This document shows, piece by piece, positions 31,680-42,727 of a DNA stretch of 64,000 nucleotides. Source of the stretch: Platerodrilus igneus (lineage: Eukaryota; Arthropoda; Insecta; Coleoptera; Lycidae); the NCBI GenBank assembly GCA_036346225.1, contig JARFIW010000108.1:124001-188000 (forward strand), read 5' to 3'. Every line of letters starts with the position of its first letter. Position 1 is the stretch's first letter. The notes under the pieces are model-generated. The model was not told the DNA's origin and ran no database searches. It was given only the letters and a program-made list of their open reading frames with translations. The translations under genes and the position numbers were made by a program.

Positions 31680-33495
31680 TGTAACGTATTTTTTTTCTTG
31701 TTACACCAAGCCTAATAAATTAATAATAAAACAGATAAATTTTAAAGCATTTAATTCGTAAATATTCAGCCAATAAAAATTAAAGTATAATGTTCATAAT
31801 AACACATAGATTCTAGAAGATATATATTCTCAGGCTTGTTACCAAGCGTTGTCCAGTTAATTATCAGCACTTTTGTTTCAAACGTCCGAGAGTCAAGAAG
31901 AAGAACTTGAGTTGAGAACATGGAACGATAATATACATCATTTAAGACATGCAATATCTTATGGATATATCTACAACAACAATTTTCAATGTTAAATTAT
32001 AATAAATTTTCGTCGCAATAATTTAAAGCAGGCAGTTATGGTTTCGTTCTATCTATTTAATACGCCGTATAGAAATGGTTTATTATACAAAGAATCTTGG
32101 TACTTCAAACTTACAGATGATTAATACGCTGGAAAAATACAACAGCTGACGTCATGATTTTGCACCTGCAATTTATTTGGATACACGTGAGTGTTTGAAA
32201 CTTTCCGTAACTTTGAAAGTATAGTAAATTATTATGAGATTTCCTACGTTGAATATTAGAGTAACACAAATAAAAAGTAGTTTTTTAAAGTCAATAACAC
32301 ACCGAATAAATATCTAGTTTGTCAGTTGCTTGTACACGCACCCAATGTGTTTTAAGATATTTAAAATGACAACTTATGTCAGATAAAAAAAATAGTATAG
32401 ATTCTGTTTCCTAATCTAGACGCCAGATGCAGTCTTGATTTAATTTTCACATTTTGCTTAAAAACAATTGAGGTCATGTAAAAGCTTTTTATTGGTGCTG
32501 ATATTCGTGTATATTTCTTTGTGTAGACAACAGTTAAATTTGAATAGTTGCATTTTATGATCGTTATTTTTCTGATGATCAATCTTTGTTGTAAATGGTC
32601 AAGGAAGCGCTTCAATGATTATAGTAAAAATAAATTCATGTGTTATGATCTAATAAATTATGACATGTTTGCTTACACTAAATTTTATAGAAATGATCAA
32701 TTAATACATATTTATTTTGAAGGTTAAACTTCACTAAAATTCTTTTTATAAAAAATTTTTATGACAAGATAGTAAATATATATATAGCAGTCACATGTAT
32801 TTAATCAGATTTCTACATATAAATAGAATTCATTTTGTTTCCTTTGAAAGAAGTTTTATTATACAACATATAAATTAGGAAAGAGAAAACTAGAGCAAAT
32901 CCTCCTTAAGTAAAAAGACAGAGTAATGAAAATGAATCCCTTTAGTATTTCACAGATGTTTAAATTCATTTATTCTATTTTTGGCATATGCTTTTGAAGA
33001 CACAAATAGTGTCCATGTGGTGTTTTTGTTTGTTCACAGGTAAAGCTGAGACAACTGTTTGACATCTGGTGGTTGAGGTTTTGGTAAGTGTGTGATAAAG
33101 AGTGAAATTCAAATTTTATGGCTATGATAGTGGTGTTAAGATAAGGTTTCCGCATTCCCCTTATACAAACACAGTTAAATTTTGTTGGCACTTGTATTAA
33201 AAATACGGTGGCGCCTATTAAAAATATTTTTGGTCGATTATCCACCCATGACCCATGCTCATGATCTACCCAGAGCTAACACTCTACTAGCCGTTTAACC
33301 CCTAAGAGTTTTCTTTGTCTAAAGCCGTTCTCCATCTGACATTACCCTGGGCTTGGAGTATAAAGAAGAAAATCTCGACCTAGTGATATCAGATTAAAAA
33401 TAGAGAGTTTTAGTATATAGCTGATAGTCACGAGGATAAAGGGTAATAAACTTACAAAAAGTTTATAATTACCCCCGTTTTTTATTACACTTACA
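31680..33495 (+). repeat. 5' LTR of the gag-only element
   Basis: 1816 bases. Against the 3' LTR I count two substitutions (for example GGATATATC/GGACATATC, TTCGTCGC/TTCATCGC) and a handful of one-base differences, all in homopolymers. Short open frames shared by both LTRs are shadows. Confidence 0.92.
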
Positions 33496-33497
33496 CT

Positions 33498-33516
33498 TGC
33501 GCTCGCAACGTGGGGC
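33498..33516 (+). other. primer-binding site of the gag-only element
   Basis: TGCGCTCGCAACGTGGGGC, two bases after the 5' LTR, resembles TGGCGCCCAACGTGGGGC of tRNA-Lys-primed elements with small differences at its 5' side. Confidence 0.6.
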
Positions 33517-33640
33517 TGGAAATTCATTTAGAGCCTGGAAATTCATTTAGAGGCTGGAAATTCATTTAGAGGCTAGAATTTCAGTTAGAGGCTCGAATAA
33601 ATTCAGTTAGAGGCTCGAATAATTTCACTTAGAGGCTGGA
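33513..33640 (+). repeat. minisatellite in the leader
   Basis: About six units of 19-24 bases (CTGGAAATTCATTTAGAGG and variants with CTCGAATAAATTCAGTTAGA), located immediately after the primer-binding site. Confidence 0.9.
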
Positions 33641-33850
33641 ACATTTAGTAGTTATTTTCATCACACTTATATTCACCGACTGAGGTTTGCTTTGATATTA
33701 GTAACGTCTTCTTTTAGTTTCATTTTTGTTAAAGTTTGTTACAGTTTATAGTGGGTTCTTCTTTATATAGTTAGGACATTCGTTTGTTTGAGATTTCATC
33801 TTCAAAAATTTTATAATTGAGTTACGTTAGAGATATTCAGATATTTAATT

Positions 33851-35237
33851 ATGGCAGAAATTTATAGCATCGTACATTTACTTAAAATGAGTTAGAATAT
33901 GAATTGAACATTAGAGGCATTGAAAATTCAAGACCAGTTTCAGATAAAAGGAAAATTTTAGCAAGGTTGTTGGCCAAAGAAACAGATAAACCCGGTTGTT
34001 TGATAGATCCTTCTTACTATAAAGTAGATTTCAAAGTGGAGAAAGAAGAGATTGAGTCTAGTATAGAGTCAGTTAAAATGTTTTGTTAGAATTTATGGAT
34101 GATCCCGCTGAGTCAATTTTTAAAAGGATAAGGTCAAGATTAGTACATCTTACAGGTAGAATTCAACGGTTAAAGCTCCCTAAAGAAAATTTTGAGGAAA
34201 TTGTGTTATTTAAAATGAAAGTTTGGCTACTATTCTTGTTGTGGAAGCAGATCTGCATGAGAAATTAAATAAAGATACGAGTTCAAATCATAAAGATATT
34301 AATATAAATCCTATTGCTGCATCTAATGTGCCCATTCCAACGGTTACATATGTCACACAGTCAGTCCCTATTGGATCTTGGTCGATAAAATATTCAGGAA
34401 ACCCATCTCTCTTATATCAATTTTAGAAAACATTAGTGACATTGCACAGTCCCGAAAGGTATCTGAAATGGAATTGTTTAATTCTGCAGTTGAATTGTTT
34501 ACCGGTGATGCCTTAGTATGGTATCGTTGCGTTCGTAGTTCATTAACAGATTGGAGTTCGTTGGTTAGTAGACTAAAGGAAGATTTCTTGCCAGCACATC
34601 CTGAAGACGATATTTGGGAAAAATCAAAAATAGATTACAGAGGAATGGTGAATCAGTTGTATTGTTCATTGCTAATATGGAAAATTTGTTTAACCGATTA
34701 CCTATTATTCCTGCAGAACACACTAAAGTTAGAATAGTCAAGAAAAATTTATTGCCATATTTCATTCAGCATCTTGCTCTTACAGAGATAGAGGATATTA
34801 GTACGTTAGTTAAACTGTGTAAGAAGTTAGAAGAAGCTTCTTTAAGTAAACATAAGTCTGTTTCAGTTGCACCATATAGTCACAAGCAGCCTATTAATTA
34901 TTTTAATCCACGTTTTAGAAACAAAACCCCTAGTTCATTTCAGAATGCTTCAAGTCGTGTTTATACCCCTACATCTTCACATTCCCCAGTACAAGTTCTT
35001 AATTCTGCTACCCCAATGACAGAAAAGAGTGGAGTAGGTAACTCATTTATTAAGCATAAATTGGTATGTTGGAATTGTTCACGTTATGGACATACTTTCA
35101 GTGTCTGTAGATCTTTCAAGAGATTATTTTGTTATGGTTGTGGTCGTAAAGGAGTGACTAGTATCACTTGTCCGTCGTGTCCAACTCAACGAGTGGAGGA
35201 ACAGAAGTTGAGTAGCGAAATTCCTGTTTCTAGATAA
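33851..35237 (+). pseudogene. Ty3/Gypsy-type gag of the gag-only element, frameshifted
   Basis: Capsid and nucleocapsid of the element. An N-terminal block (NIRGIENSRPVSDKRKIL), a coiled segment, then capsid with SRKVSEMELFNSAVELF, GDALVWYR, SLVSRLKEDFLPAHPEDDIW and VKLCKKLEEASL. One complete zinc knuckle follows, CWNCSRYGHTFSVC (C-x2-C-x4-H-x4-C), then a second with Val in place of His (CYGCGRKGVTSITC). The 1.4 kb falls in four or five frames. At least three shifts are one-base losses in A runs (near 34210, 34612 and 34083), so the gene may be less damaged than it looks. It ends at TAA 35235-35237. Confidence 0.85.
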
Positions 35238-37429
35238 AGTGTTAAAGTTGTTTGATATGGATATTACAAGTTTGTTTGATTTTGTATGTATTTCATCGAT
35301 AATAGATTCATCTTTTAGTCTTATTAGTTATATTTGTTGGTCGATTAATGGTACACTAGTTTTACTGTTGAAATATATTTTGAAGATTGCTCTTGTGCAT
35401 GAGCACGTTTTGGTTTAGTTTGATTGGTTTTGAGTAGCAATTTTATGGTCGCGTTACAACGTAGTATGTTGAGTTAAGTTAGATCTGTGCGAGACTTGTT
35501 GTGGTTCATCGTGTAGCGTTATGTTAGTCTAGACGAAACTCCGGAAGGGTTGGTCGCTCAGCGTTATGTCAGTCTATGCGAGGGTCGTGGTAAGTTTGTC
35601 GCTTTAGCAGTTTTGGCATCGTCACTTGAGATTATTTGAAGTCGGTTATGATGTGATTCGTTTTGCTTATTTAGTTTGTCAGTCTAGATGAGACTCAGAG
35701 AAGAGTTTGTCATTCTAGCAATTTTGTTTATAAGTCTAGGTGAGGCTCATAGAGGAGCTTGTCATTCTAGCAAGTTTATGCGTTGTGAAGCATTTTGGTT
35801 TATATCGACAGTTTGATTATGGGTAGAGTAAGCGTGTACCAGAACATTTATTAATAGTTATCATGAAGTAAAGTAGAAAATAATTTCGTATTCAAATTCC
35901 CCCTTTTTCATTTATCCGTATCTTCAAATTTAAGTCTAAGAAAATGTTTAGTATCGATAATTCAGCGACAGATGAATGTGAAAATGAAGATGTTAAGAAT
36001 GTTTCTGATCCTTAAGTACTTCTAATTATAGTTGATGTCAGTAGTAATTCTTTTTGGTCCATGTTTTAAATTCTTAAGTAGGACAAGATTAAAGTTAGTG
36101 AAATTTTTTTTTGATTTGTTTAAAGTAATTTTTGTTTTAGTAGTAATAGAGCTTAATATGTTTGTTGATTTAGATGTTGCATGTGTTAAATGATAATTTT
36201 TGATGACGACAAGGATGTGTTAAATGACGACAAGGATGTGTTAAATGATAATTTTTGATGACGACAAGGATATGTTTATGGATTTTGAATGAGGATATGT
36301 TTTTTTTTGAGGTGTTTAAGAATGCAGCATATGCTTAGAGATGTTGCAAGTATATAGAGATGAATATGTATTCAGTGAAGAAGTGCGTATTCAGTTATGA
36401 GGTACATGATGGAGATTATAGAGAGTGTTTAGTAAAGTGTTGAGTATAGTTATATAGTTAGAGTGTGATAGAGTATTAAGCATTAAAGGAATGCTTGAGT
36501 TTTGGTTTAGTAGTTTGAGACTAGGCCTGATGTGCTTATTTTTATTGAGAGTGTACATGAGCTAAGAGAGTTCATGAAGAGTTTTTTTTTGTGAGTTGCT
36601 AGTGGATGTCTCCCAGTAGGCTCAAAGTATGATTTATTAGTGGTTTTGGAGTTCTTTGGTGATGAATCACTGATGTTGTAGGATTTTTGAGAGATATAGT
36701 TGAGTCTGTAGCATAGTAGTCGTACAGATAATGTTGTGAGGTGCTCACTCAAAGATCAAAGGTATCTTGTTGATGAATAAGTATTGTTAATACTTTGTCT
36801 GTTTCTCGAGTATTAGAGATTTGTTTCGTGAATGGACTTCGTAAATAAAAGCTTTTGGTACTTGTTAAATTCATCGATTAGTTTAAATGTAATTAGCACT
36901 TGGAAAGTTATGTACATAAATCCTTAAGACAGATATAGTAAATGAGAGAAGAGTATTCGTTGTACAGATTTTTGTTTAATAGTAATTTTGTTATACATTC
37001 GATTTTGTTTATTACAGTTCTAATTTATAGAAAAATATTTTTCGCTTCAGGTAAAATCTTTTACTTTGATATGGTTGTTGCGTTTGTAACTATAGATGAA
37101 ATGCATCCACTGAGTGTTAGATTCCCTAAATATTCTTAACTGATTGACGTATATACTGATTATGACTTCCGAATTTGTCCCTTTATAGGCGTGTAGTACG
37201 CGCAGTTACTAATCACTCAATCCCATGCATTAATATTCCCCATATCAATTAGTGAATGATTCTGTTTTTTGTTAAACTCATCGTTAGTTATAGTTAAAGT
37301 TTGTGCTGTTTTGTTGTGAGTTGTAAGAGGTTTATACAGTTAATAAGAGTAATTTTGAAGTTTCAGTCGAAAATTTTTTTTAGAAAAAATTCTTCCATAC
37401 CTCGAATTTTTTCTCTTGGGAAGAGGCTG
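35238..37429 (+). other. non-coding internal region of the gag-only element
   Basis: No pol coding found. It contains imperfect repeats with TTGTCATTCTAGCAA and CAGTCTAGATGAGACTC (35560-35780) and a tandem repeat with GATGACGACAAGGATGTG (36184-36280). GGGAAGAGGCTG at 37418-37429 directly before the 3' LTR is a candidate polypurine tract. Confidence 0.6.
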
Positions 37430-39242
37430 TGTAACGTATTTTTTTTCTTGTTACACCAAGCCTAATAAATTAATAATAAAACAGATAAATTTTAAAGCAT
37501 TTAATTCGTAAATATTCAGCCAATAAAAATTAAAGTATAATGTTCATAATAACACATAGATTCTAGAAGATATATATTCTCAGGCTTGTTACCAAGCGTT
37601 GTCCAGTTAATTATCAGCACTTTTGTTTCAAACGTCCGAGAGTCAAGAAGAAGAACTTGAGTTGAGAACATGGAACGATAATATACATCATTTAAGACAT
37701 GCAATATCTTATGGACATATCTACAACAACAATTTTCAATGTTAAATTATAATAAATTTTCATCGCAATAATTTAAAGCAGGCAGTTATGGTTTCGTTCT
37801 ATCTATTTAATACGCCGTATAGAAATGGTTTATTATACAAAGAATCTTGGTACTTCAAACTTACAGATGATTAATACGCTGGAAAAATACAACAGCTGAC
37901 GTCATGATTTTGCACCTGCAATTTATTTGGATACACGTGAGTGTTTGAAACTTTCCGTAACTTTGAAAGTATAGTAAATTATTATGAGATTTCCTACGTT
38001 GAATATTAGAGTAACACAAATAAAAAGTAGTTTTTTAAAGTCAATAACACACCGAATAAATATCTAGTTTGTCAGTTGCTTGTACACGCACCCAATGTGT
38101 TTTAAGATATTTAAAATGACAACTTATGTCAGATAAAAAAAATAGTATAGATTCTGTTTCCTAATCTAGACGCCAGATGCAGTCTTGATTTAATTTTCAC
38201 ATTTTGCTTAAAAACAATTGAGGTCATGTAAAAGCTTTTTATTGGTGCTGATATTCGTGTATATTTCTTTGTGTAGACAACAGTTAAATTTGAATAGTTG
38301 CATTTTATGATCGTTATTTTTCTGATGATCAATCTTTGTTGTAAATGGTCAAGGAAGCGCTTCAATGATTATAGTAAAAATAAATTCATGTGTTATGATC
38401 TAATAAATTATGACATGTTTGCTTACACTAAATTTTATAGAAATGATCAATTAATACATATTTATTTTGAAGGTTAAACTTCACTAAAATTCTTTTATAA
38501 AAATTTTATGACAAGATAGTAAATATATATATAGCAGTCACATGTATTTAATCAGATTTCTACATATAAATAGAATTCATTTTGTTTCCTTTGAAAGAAG
38601 TTTTATTATACAACATATAAATTAGGAAAGAGAAAACTAGAGCAAATCCTCCTTAAGTAAAAAGACAGAGTAATGAAAATGAATCCCTTTAGTATTTCAC
38701 AGATGTTTAAATTCATTTATTCTATTTTTGGCATATGCTTTTGAAGACACAAATAGTGTCCATGTGGTGTTTTTGTTTGTTCACAGGTAAAGCTGAGACA
38801 ACTGTTTGACATCTGGTGGTTGAGGTTTTGGTAAGTGTGTGATAAAGAGTGAAATTCAAATTTTATGGCTATGATAGTGGTGTTAAGATAAGGTTTCCGC
38901 ATTCCCTTATACAAACACAGTTAAATTTTGTTGGCACTTGTATTAAAAAATACGGTGGCGCCTATTAAAAATATTTTTGGTCGATTATCCACCCATGACC
39001 CATGCTCATGATCTACCCAGAGCTAACACTCTACTAGCCGTTTAACCCCTAAGAGTTTTCTTTGTCTAAAGCCGTTCTCCATCTGACATTACCCTGGGCT
39101 TGGAGTATAAAGAAGAAAATCTCGACCTAGTGATATCAGATTAAAAATAGAGAGTTTTAGTATATAGCTGATAGTCACGAGGATAAAGGGTAATAAACTT
39201 ACAAAAAGTTTATAATTACCCCCGTTTTTTATTACACTTACA
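37430..39242 (+). repeat. 3' LTR of the gag-only element
   Basis: 1813 bases, near-identical to 31680-33495. Followed by ACAT and then the resumed right terminal repeat of the integrase element. Confidence 0.92.
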
Positions 39243-39246
39243 ACAT

Positions 39247-40628
39247 TACTTTTAAAAAACAGACTAGCTTTAAGACTAAAAATCTGGTTACATCGGGTGC
39301 AATTAAGTAAACCACACACGTGTTTTATTTATAACCGGGCGCGACGTGTAAGCGATATTAAACGCGATTTATGGTAGTCCTTAGATTACCTGCAAAAATC
39401 ACTGTACCGTTTTTGATAAGCCCAACTACCCATTCATCATTTTTAAAAAAGATACAAATTAGAAACAATAGTTAGATACGAAATAATTGGTGTTTGCAAA
39501 TACATTCAGTTCTGTTTTAATAAAAGAAATGCAGACTTACCTTAAATCTTCAAAAAAGTTTTTAAAGAAAATCACTGCACAAACACGAAACGATTGTTTA
39601 AATTTCAGCGTAACTTTGCACAAAGCGCACGGGATATCGATAGGAATAGACTTTTGGTAATTAGGCCGTGTTATATACGCTTGCCATAATTGCATATTAA
39701 TTAATCTACTTAATATCTATTGTGACTAGTCAAAGTACGGTACTTTCCAGTACCTTGAGAAAATAAATAATCCACAAGCAATTATGTGTCGATTTCTAAT
39801 GTACGGCATTGAAACATATTTCTTGTATATCTCACAAACATGTAGTCAATAATATAATTAATAGAAAGTGGCGTTAATTGCTAGTGCTTTAACTATAAAA
39901 TTTGTATTTCTCAAAATACGTAGTCGAGGATGGCTACTAGAAAGAAATTTTATACCGATTTTGCGAGTGCCTTGTGTGATTAATAATCGGCAATAAATTA
40001 GTTCAGGTATGAATTGTATTTTCCAAGTATCTATTTAGCATTGACTTAACTAATTATATTATAACATGTGTTTAGAAAATAAATTGTAAAGCTAGGAAAT
40101 TGATACCATTTTTACAGTTTTTAAAAGTCCTTCATGTTTTTGGTAAAATGTGTTGGGTTTAGAATGTTTTATTAAAGAACAAGTTTCGAATTTCTGTATA
40201 ATGCTTAATAATAAGGTACATTTATCTTTAAAAAAACCAAAATAATCTTTTATATGATCGCTAGAGGGTATGTGTGCAAAACGGTAAGGGGTGGTTGCAT
40301 TTTAAATCTGTTTGCATATTCGGATTCTGCGTAAAATTCTAGACTAATTTGATGTGTTACATGGTTAAGAAAGTTTATAAAGACGGTCAGAAATCACTGC
40401 TAGTAAATATTCTTAAAATGAGGGTATCACCCTGGAGGGTGATGCTATCCAAAGAAGTTCTAGAAATTCAGATAGTTAAGAAAAATCTAATATTAATTGA
40501 TACCAAACAAGATATATTTATCGCGAAAGATGAAATGGCTAGTCGAAGAAAACTATTTGGTCCAGATGTGTGTGGAAATGAGGATGCTGGTGGAAAAGAG
40601 GTTCCAGGATTCTTGATTTTCCTCTACT
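39247..40628. repeat. outer part of right terminal inverted repeat
   Basis: Inverse of 22867-24440. The outermost 60 bases read, on the minus strand, AGTAGAGGAAAATC then GAATCCTGGAACCTCTTTTC, near-identical to the left end. An (AT)n and ACAGT stretch before the nested element (31635-31675) is the same arm continued. Confidence 0.88.
40349..40628 (+). CDS. outward open frame inside the terminal repeat
   Basis: The frame starts at ATG 40349 and runs out of the element end into the pogo sequence (stop at 40640). It reads MVKKVYKDGQKSLLVNILKM and LEIQIVKKNLILIDTKQD, and is Lys-rich. The left repeat keeps two open versions of the same frame (minus strand, 22710-23054 and 23088-23318). Preservation in three copies could mean coding or simply recent duplication. 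Function unknown, and it may be only a shadow of the repeat. Confidence 0.25.
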
Positions 40629-41985
40629 TATGGTGTTTATAAAGGAAAGCATTTACATCCCGGATGGACGGAAAGAGGTTATCCAGGATTCAGATATAAT
40701 CGGACAACAAGTGGATGGCTTGAAGGTGTGAGTTTTGAGGACTGGTTCTTGACGATTGCCTTGCCGTACTTGAGAAATTTGGATGGCCCAAAAGTAATGA
40801 TTGGCGATAATTTGAACAGCCGCATAACTGTGAGTGTAGTACAACAATGTGAAAATAACCATATAAGGTTTGTCCTTCCACCTCCTAATGCTACGCACCT
40901 GCTGCAGCTATTGGATGTCGCCTACTTTCATTCATTCCAAGCAGCATGGCGTAAGATTTTAGAAAAGTGGAAGTTGAGAAATCGAGGTGTCTTACCTAAA
41001 ACGTCTTTTTCACAATTGTTAAGTGAATCTATTGAAAAAGTTGGTGCAAAATCTGAATCAAACACAGTTGCTGGTTTTAAGGCCTGTGGCATTGTACCAT
41101 TTAACCTTAATGTTGTTTTGAAAAATAAAACACCTTAGAACCTCACAAGCCCAAGAAGAAACTGACGATCAAGTTCAGAAAGCATGATGTAGCACAGTTG
41201 TCAAGCATCTGAGTCAAATGAGAACATCTAGTGGGGAAACCAAAAAACGTGGAAAATGACTAACTGCAGAATCGGGAAGAAGTATTTCGGTGTCCAACCT
41301 TCTACCAATACTCATGGATGAGGAATTGGAAGATAATGTGGGTCAAGCCAATGATGTGGAAGAGGTGAAATCTCTGCTTAAGCTAATGAAAAGACAGCGT
41401 CAGAAGATTTATATCCGTCTTGTTCTCAAGACAATTAAATTGCACATGATGATATTGACGTTGACGATTATGTTATCGTGAAGTTTGAAACAAATAAAAG
41501 AGATCCTTTTTTCATTGCAAAAATTACTGCTAAAAATGACCGATAGCAGTGAATATACAGTGAGTGCTTTACGGAAGAAATCCACATCAAAGCAATTATT
41601 GTTTATTTATCCAAATGTCCCTGATATTTCCATTGTTCAACCAGCTCAGATAGTGAGGAAAATTAGGGGGCACTTATCCAGAAGAGGAAAATACATTTTT
41701 GAAAATGTAGATTATGATGTAAAATAGTCCGACTTATTTTTCTGATACTTATTATGACTTAGTTCTATATTTTTTTTGTTTTGTATATTGTATGCAAGTA
41801 TTATTAGAAATAAAGACAATAAAACACGTAATATTTAAATTCTAGCCATTTATTAATTGTTTTATGCTCAAAATGGCATTCCAAAATTTTATTTTTATAT
41901 ATTTTTTGATCCACTTACCACCATAGCCGATCTAGAATGAATATTAAATGAAAATAAATGAATGATCCTCTTCACCCCTACATGA
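40629..41985 (+). pseudogene. pogo/Tigger-like transposase, C-terminal half and right end
   Basis: Resumes the frame cut at 22866. VYKGKHLHPGWTERG, FEDWFLTIALPYLRNLDGPK, MIGDNLNSR with the second catalytic Asp, VLPPPNATHLLQLLDVAYF with the third Asp, then WRKILEKWK, KSESNTVAGFKACGIVPFN. Another part, after shifts, reads LLFIYPNVPDISIV and LSRRGKYIFENVDYD (41605-41720), the usual tail of this family. The right terminal repeat with GGATCCTC-like words ends near 41985 (CACCCCTACATG). Frame breaks at 41139 and beyond make it a pseudogene. Confidence 0.85.
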
Positions 41986-42645
41986 GAAGTGAAGCGGATC
42001 AGCTTTTGAAAAAAACCATGCTAACTGTTATTGGTGGAAAGATGTATAAAGTTTTACACGATTTATGTGACCCATTCAAGCCAAAAGGAAAAACCTTTTA
42101 AGAATTATGTGAATTGTTAGGGCGACAGTTTTCAAAGAAAGTATCGGTGTTTAAAGAACGTAACACATTTTATGATCTAAGACAAGGAGACAGCCAGGGT
42201 ATCAGAGAGTGGTTTTCTCGTGTCAAAAATGTGTCAATCAACTGTAAGTTTGGGTCATTATTAAATGAAAAAATTAACGACAAATTTGTACATGGTTTAC
42301 GAAAAGGTCTAATATTAGACAAAATGTACGAATGTATCCAAGAAACAACGCTGGAACAAATAATGGATGCTGCCATTAATAAAGAAGCTTCGTTAGGGCA
42401 AAGTAATGTAATTCATGTCAACAGAATCAGTAGTAATTATTTTAAAGGCAGACCAAAAGATGCAAAAGAGAAACGAAGTACGTTAGAAGCAAAAGGAAAG
42501 ACTTTGGCTTGTTTTGCATGTGGTGAAACTAATCATAAATTTAGCATTTGTCGTTATAAAGAATATATTTGCAAAGTGTGTAAAAAAAAAGGGACATCTA
42601 GCAAAGGTATGCAAGTTCAAGGAAAAAATGGATCTTACATGCTAG
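41986..42645 (+). pseudogene. gag of Ty3/Gypsy element 2 (5' truncated)
   Basis: Starts directly at the pogo end with a capsid segment (MLTVIGGKMYKVLHDLCDPF), a TAA at 42098-42100, then a frame 42114-42600: KKVSVFKERNTFYDLRQGDS, REWFSRVKNVSINCKFGSLL, DKFVHGLRKG, KEASLGQSN. Zinc knuckles CFACGETNHKFSIC (complete) and CKVCKKKG... (shifted at an A run near 42590). The original gag stop TAG is 42643-42645. The N-terminal part of gag is missing, so the pogo element either inserted into it or abuts a truncated copy. Confidence 0.85.
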
Positions 42646-42727
42646 AAAAATTTGTTGTTTTGATATATTAATAAAGTTCTTTGAGTGGTTTCTTGTAGTT
42701 ATTTTGTATGCACGGTGTATACATCAC
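42625..42727 (+). repeat. duplicated gag-end/LTR-like segment, copy 1
   Basis: About 100 bases from ATGGATCTTACATGC to GCACGGTGTATACATCAC, repeated at 47622-47723. It contains the last codons of gag and a TGTAGTTATTTTGTATGCAC stretch like the start of some Gypsy LTRs. Protease should follow gag but is absent, and RT begins just after this segment. Confidence 0.8.

Larger units (their letters stand above)
31680..39242 (+). mobile_element. young gag-only LTR retrotransposon
   Basis: Two nearly identical LTRs (31680-33495; 37430-39242), starting TGTAACG and ending CACTTACA, flanked by the 4-bp duplication ACAT (31676-31679 and 39243-39246). The 3.9-kb interior has a primer-binding site, a 21-24-bp minisatellite, a Ty3/Gypsy-type gag and a 2.2-kb non-coding stretch, but no protease, RT, RNase H or integrase. 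It is therefore non-autonomous and must rely on enzymes from a relative. It is inserted in the right terminal repeat of the integrase element. Confidence 0.88.
22867..40628 (+). mobile_element. integrase-bearing element with 1.7-kb inverted repeats (Maverick/Polinton-related)
   Basis: Inserted into the pogo transposase frame. Ends are 5'-AGTAGG (22867) and CTCTACT-3' (40628). Flanking hexamers TTTGTG (22861-22866) and TATGGT (40629-40634) both fall on the same two codons of the host frame, consistent with a 6-bp duplication. The left terminal repeat runs 22867 to about 24551. The right is split by later insertions (29278-29434 and 39247-40628). It carries a DDE integrase (25154-29275, interrupted) and a minus-strand gene (24536-25015). 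Subtracting nested insertions (25535-28981, 29435-31634, 31680-39242) leaves about 4.5 kb. Long AG-ended repeats, 6-bp duplications and a retroviral-type integrase are Maverick/Polinton traits, but the polymerase B, ATPase, protease and capsid genes are absent. Relationship to that group is inference. Confidence 0.72.

Noticed and set aside
33513..33640. Regular short repeats considered as a CRISPR-like array
   Set aside because: Adjacent 19-24-bp units without unique spacers inside a retrotransposon leader in a eukaryotic genome. It is a minisatellite.
31766..39319. Pairs of identical minus-strand frames (31766/37516, 32379/38129, 32970/38717, 33342/39089)
   Set aside because: They are duplicated because they lie in the two LTRs of one retrotransposon. 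No motif or family resemblance supports coding.
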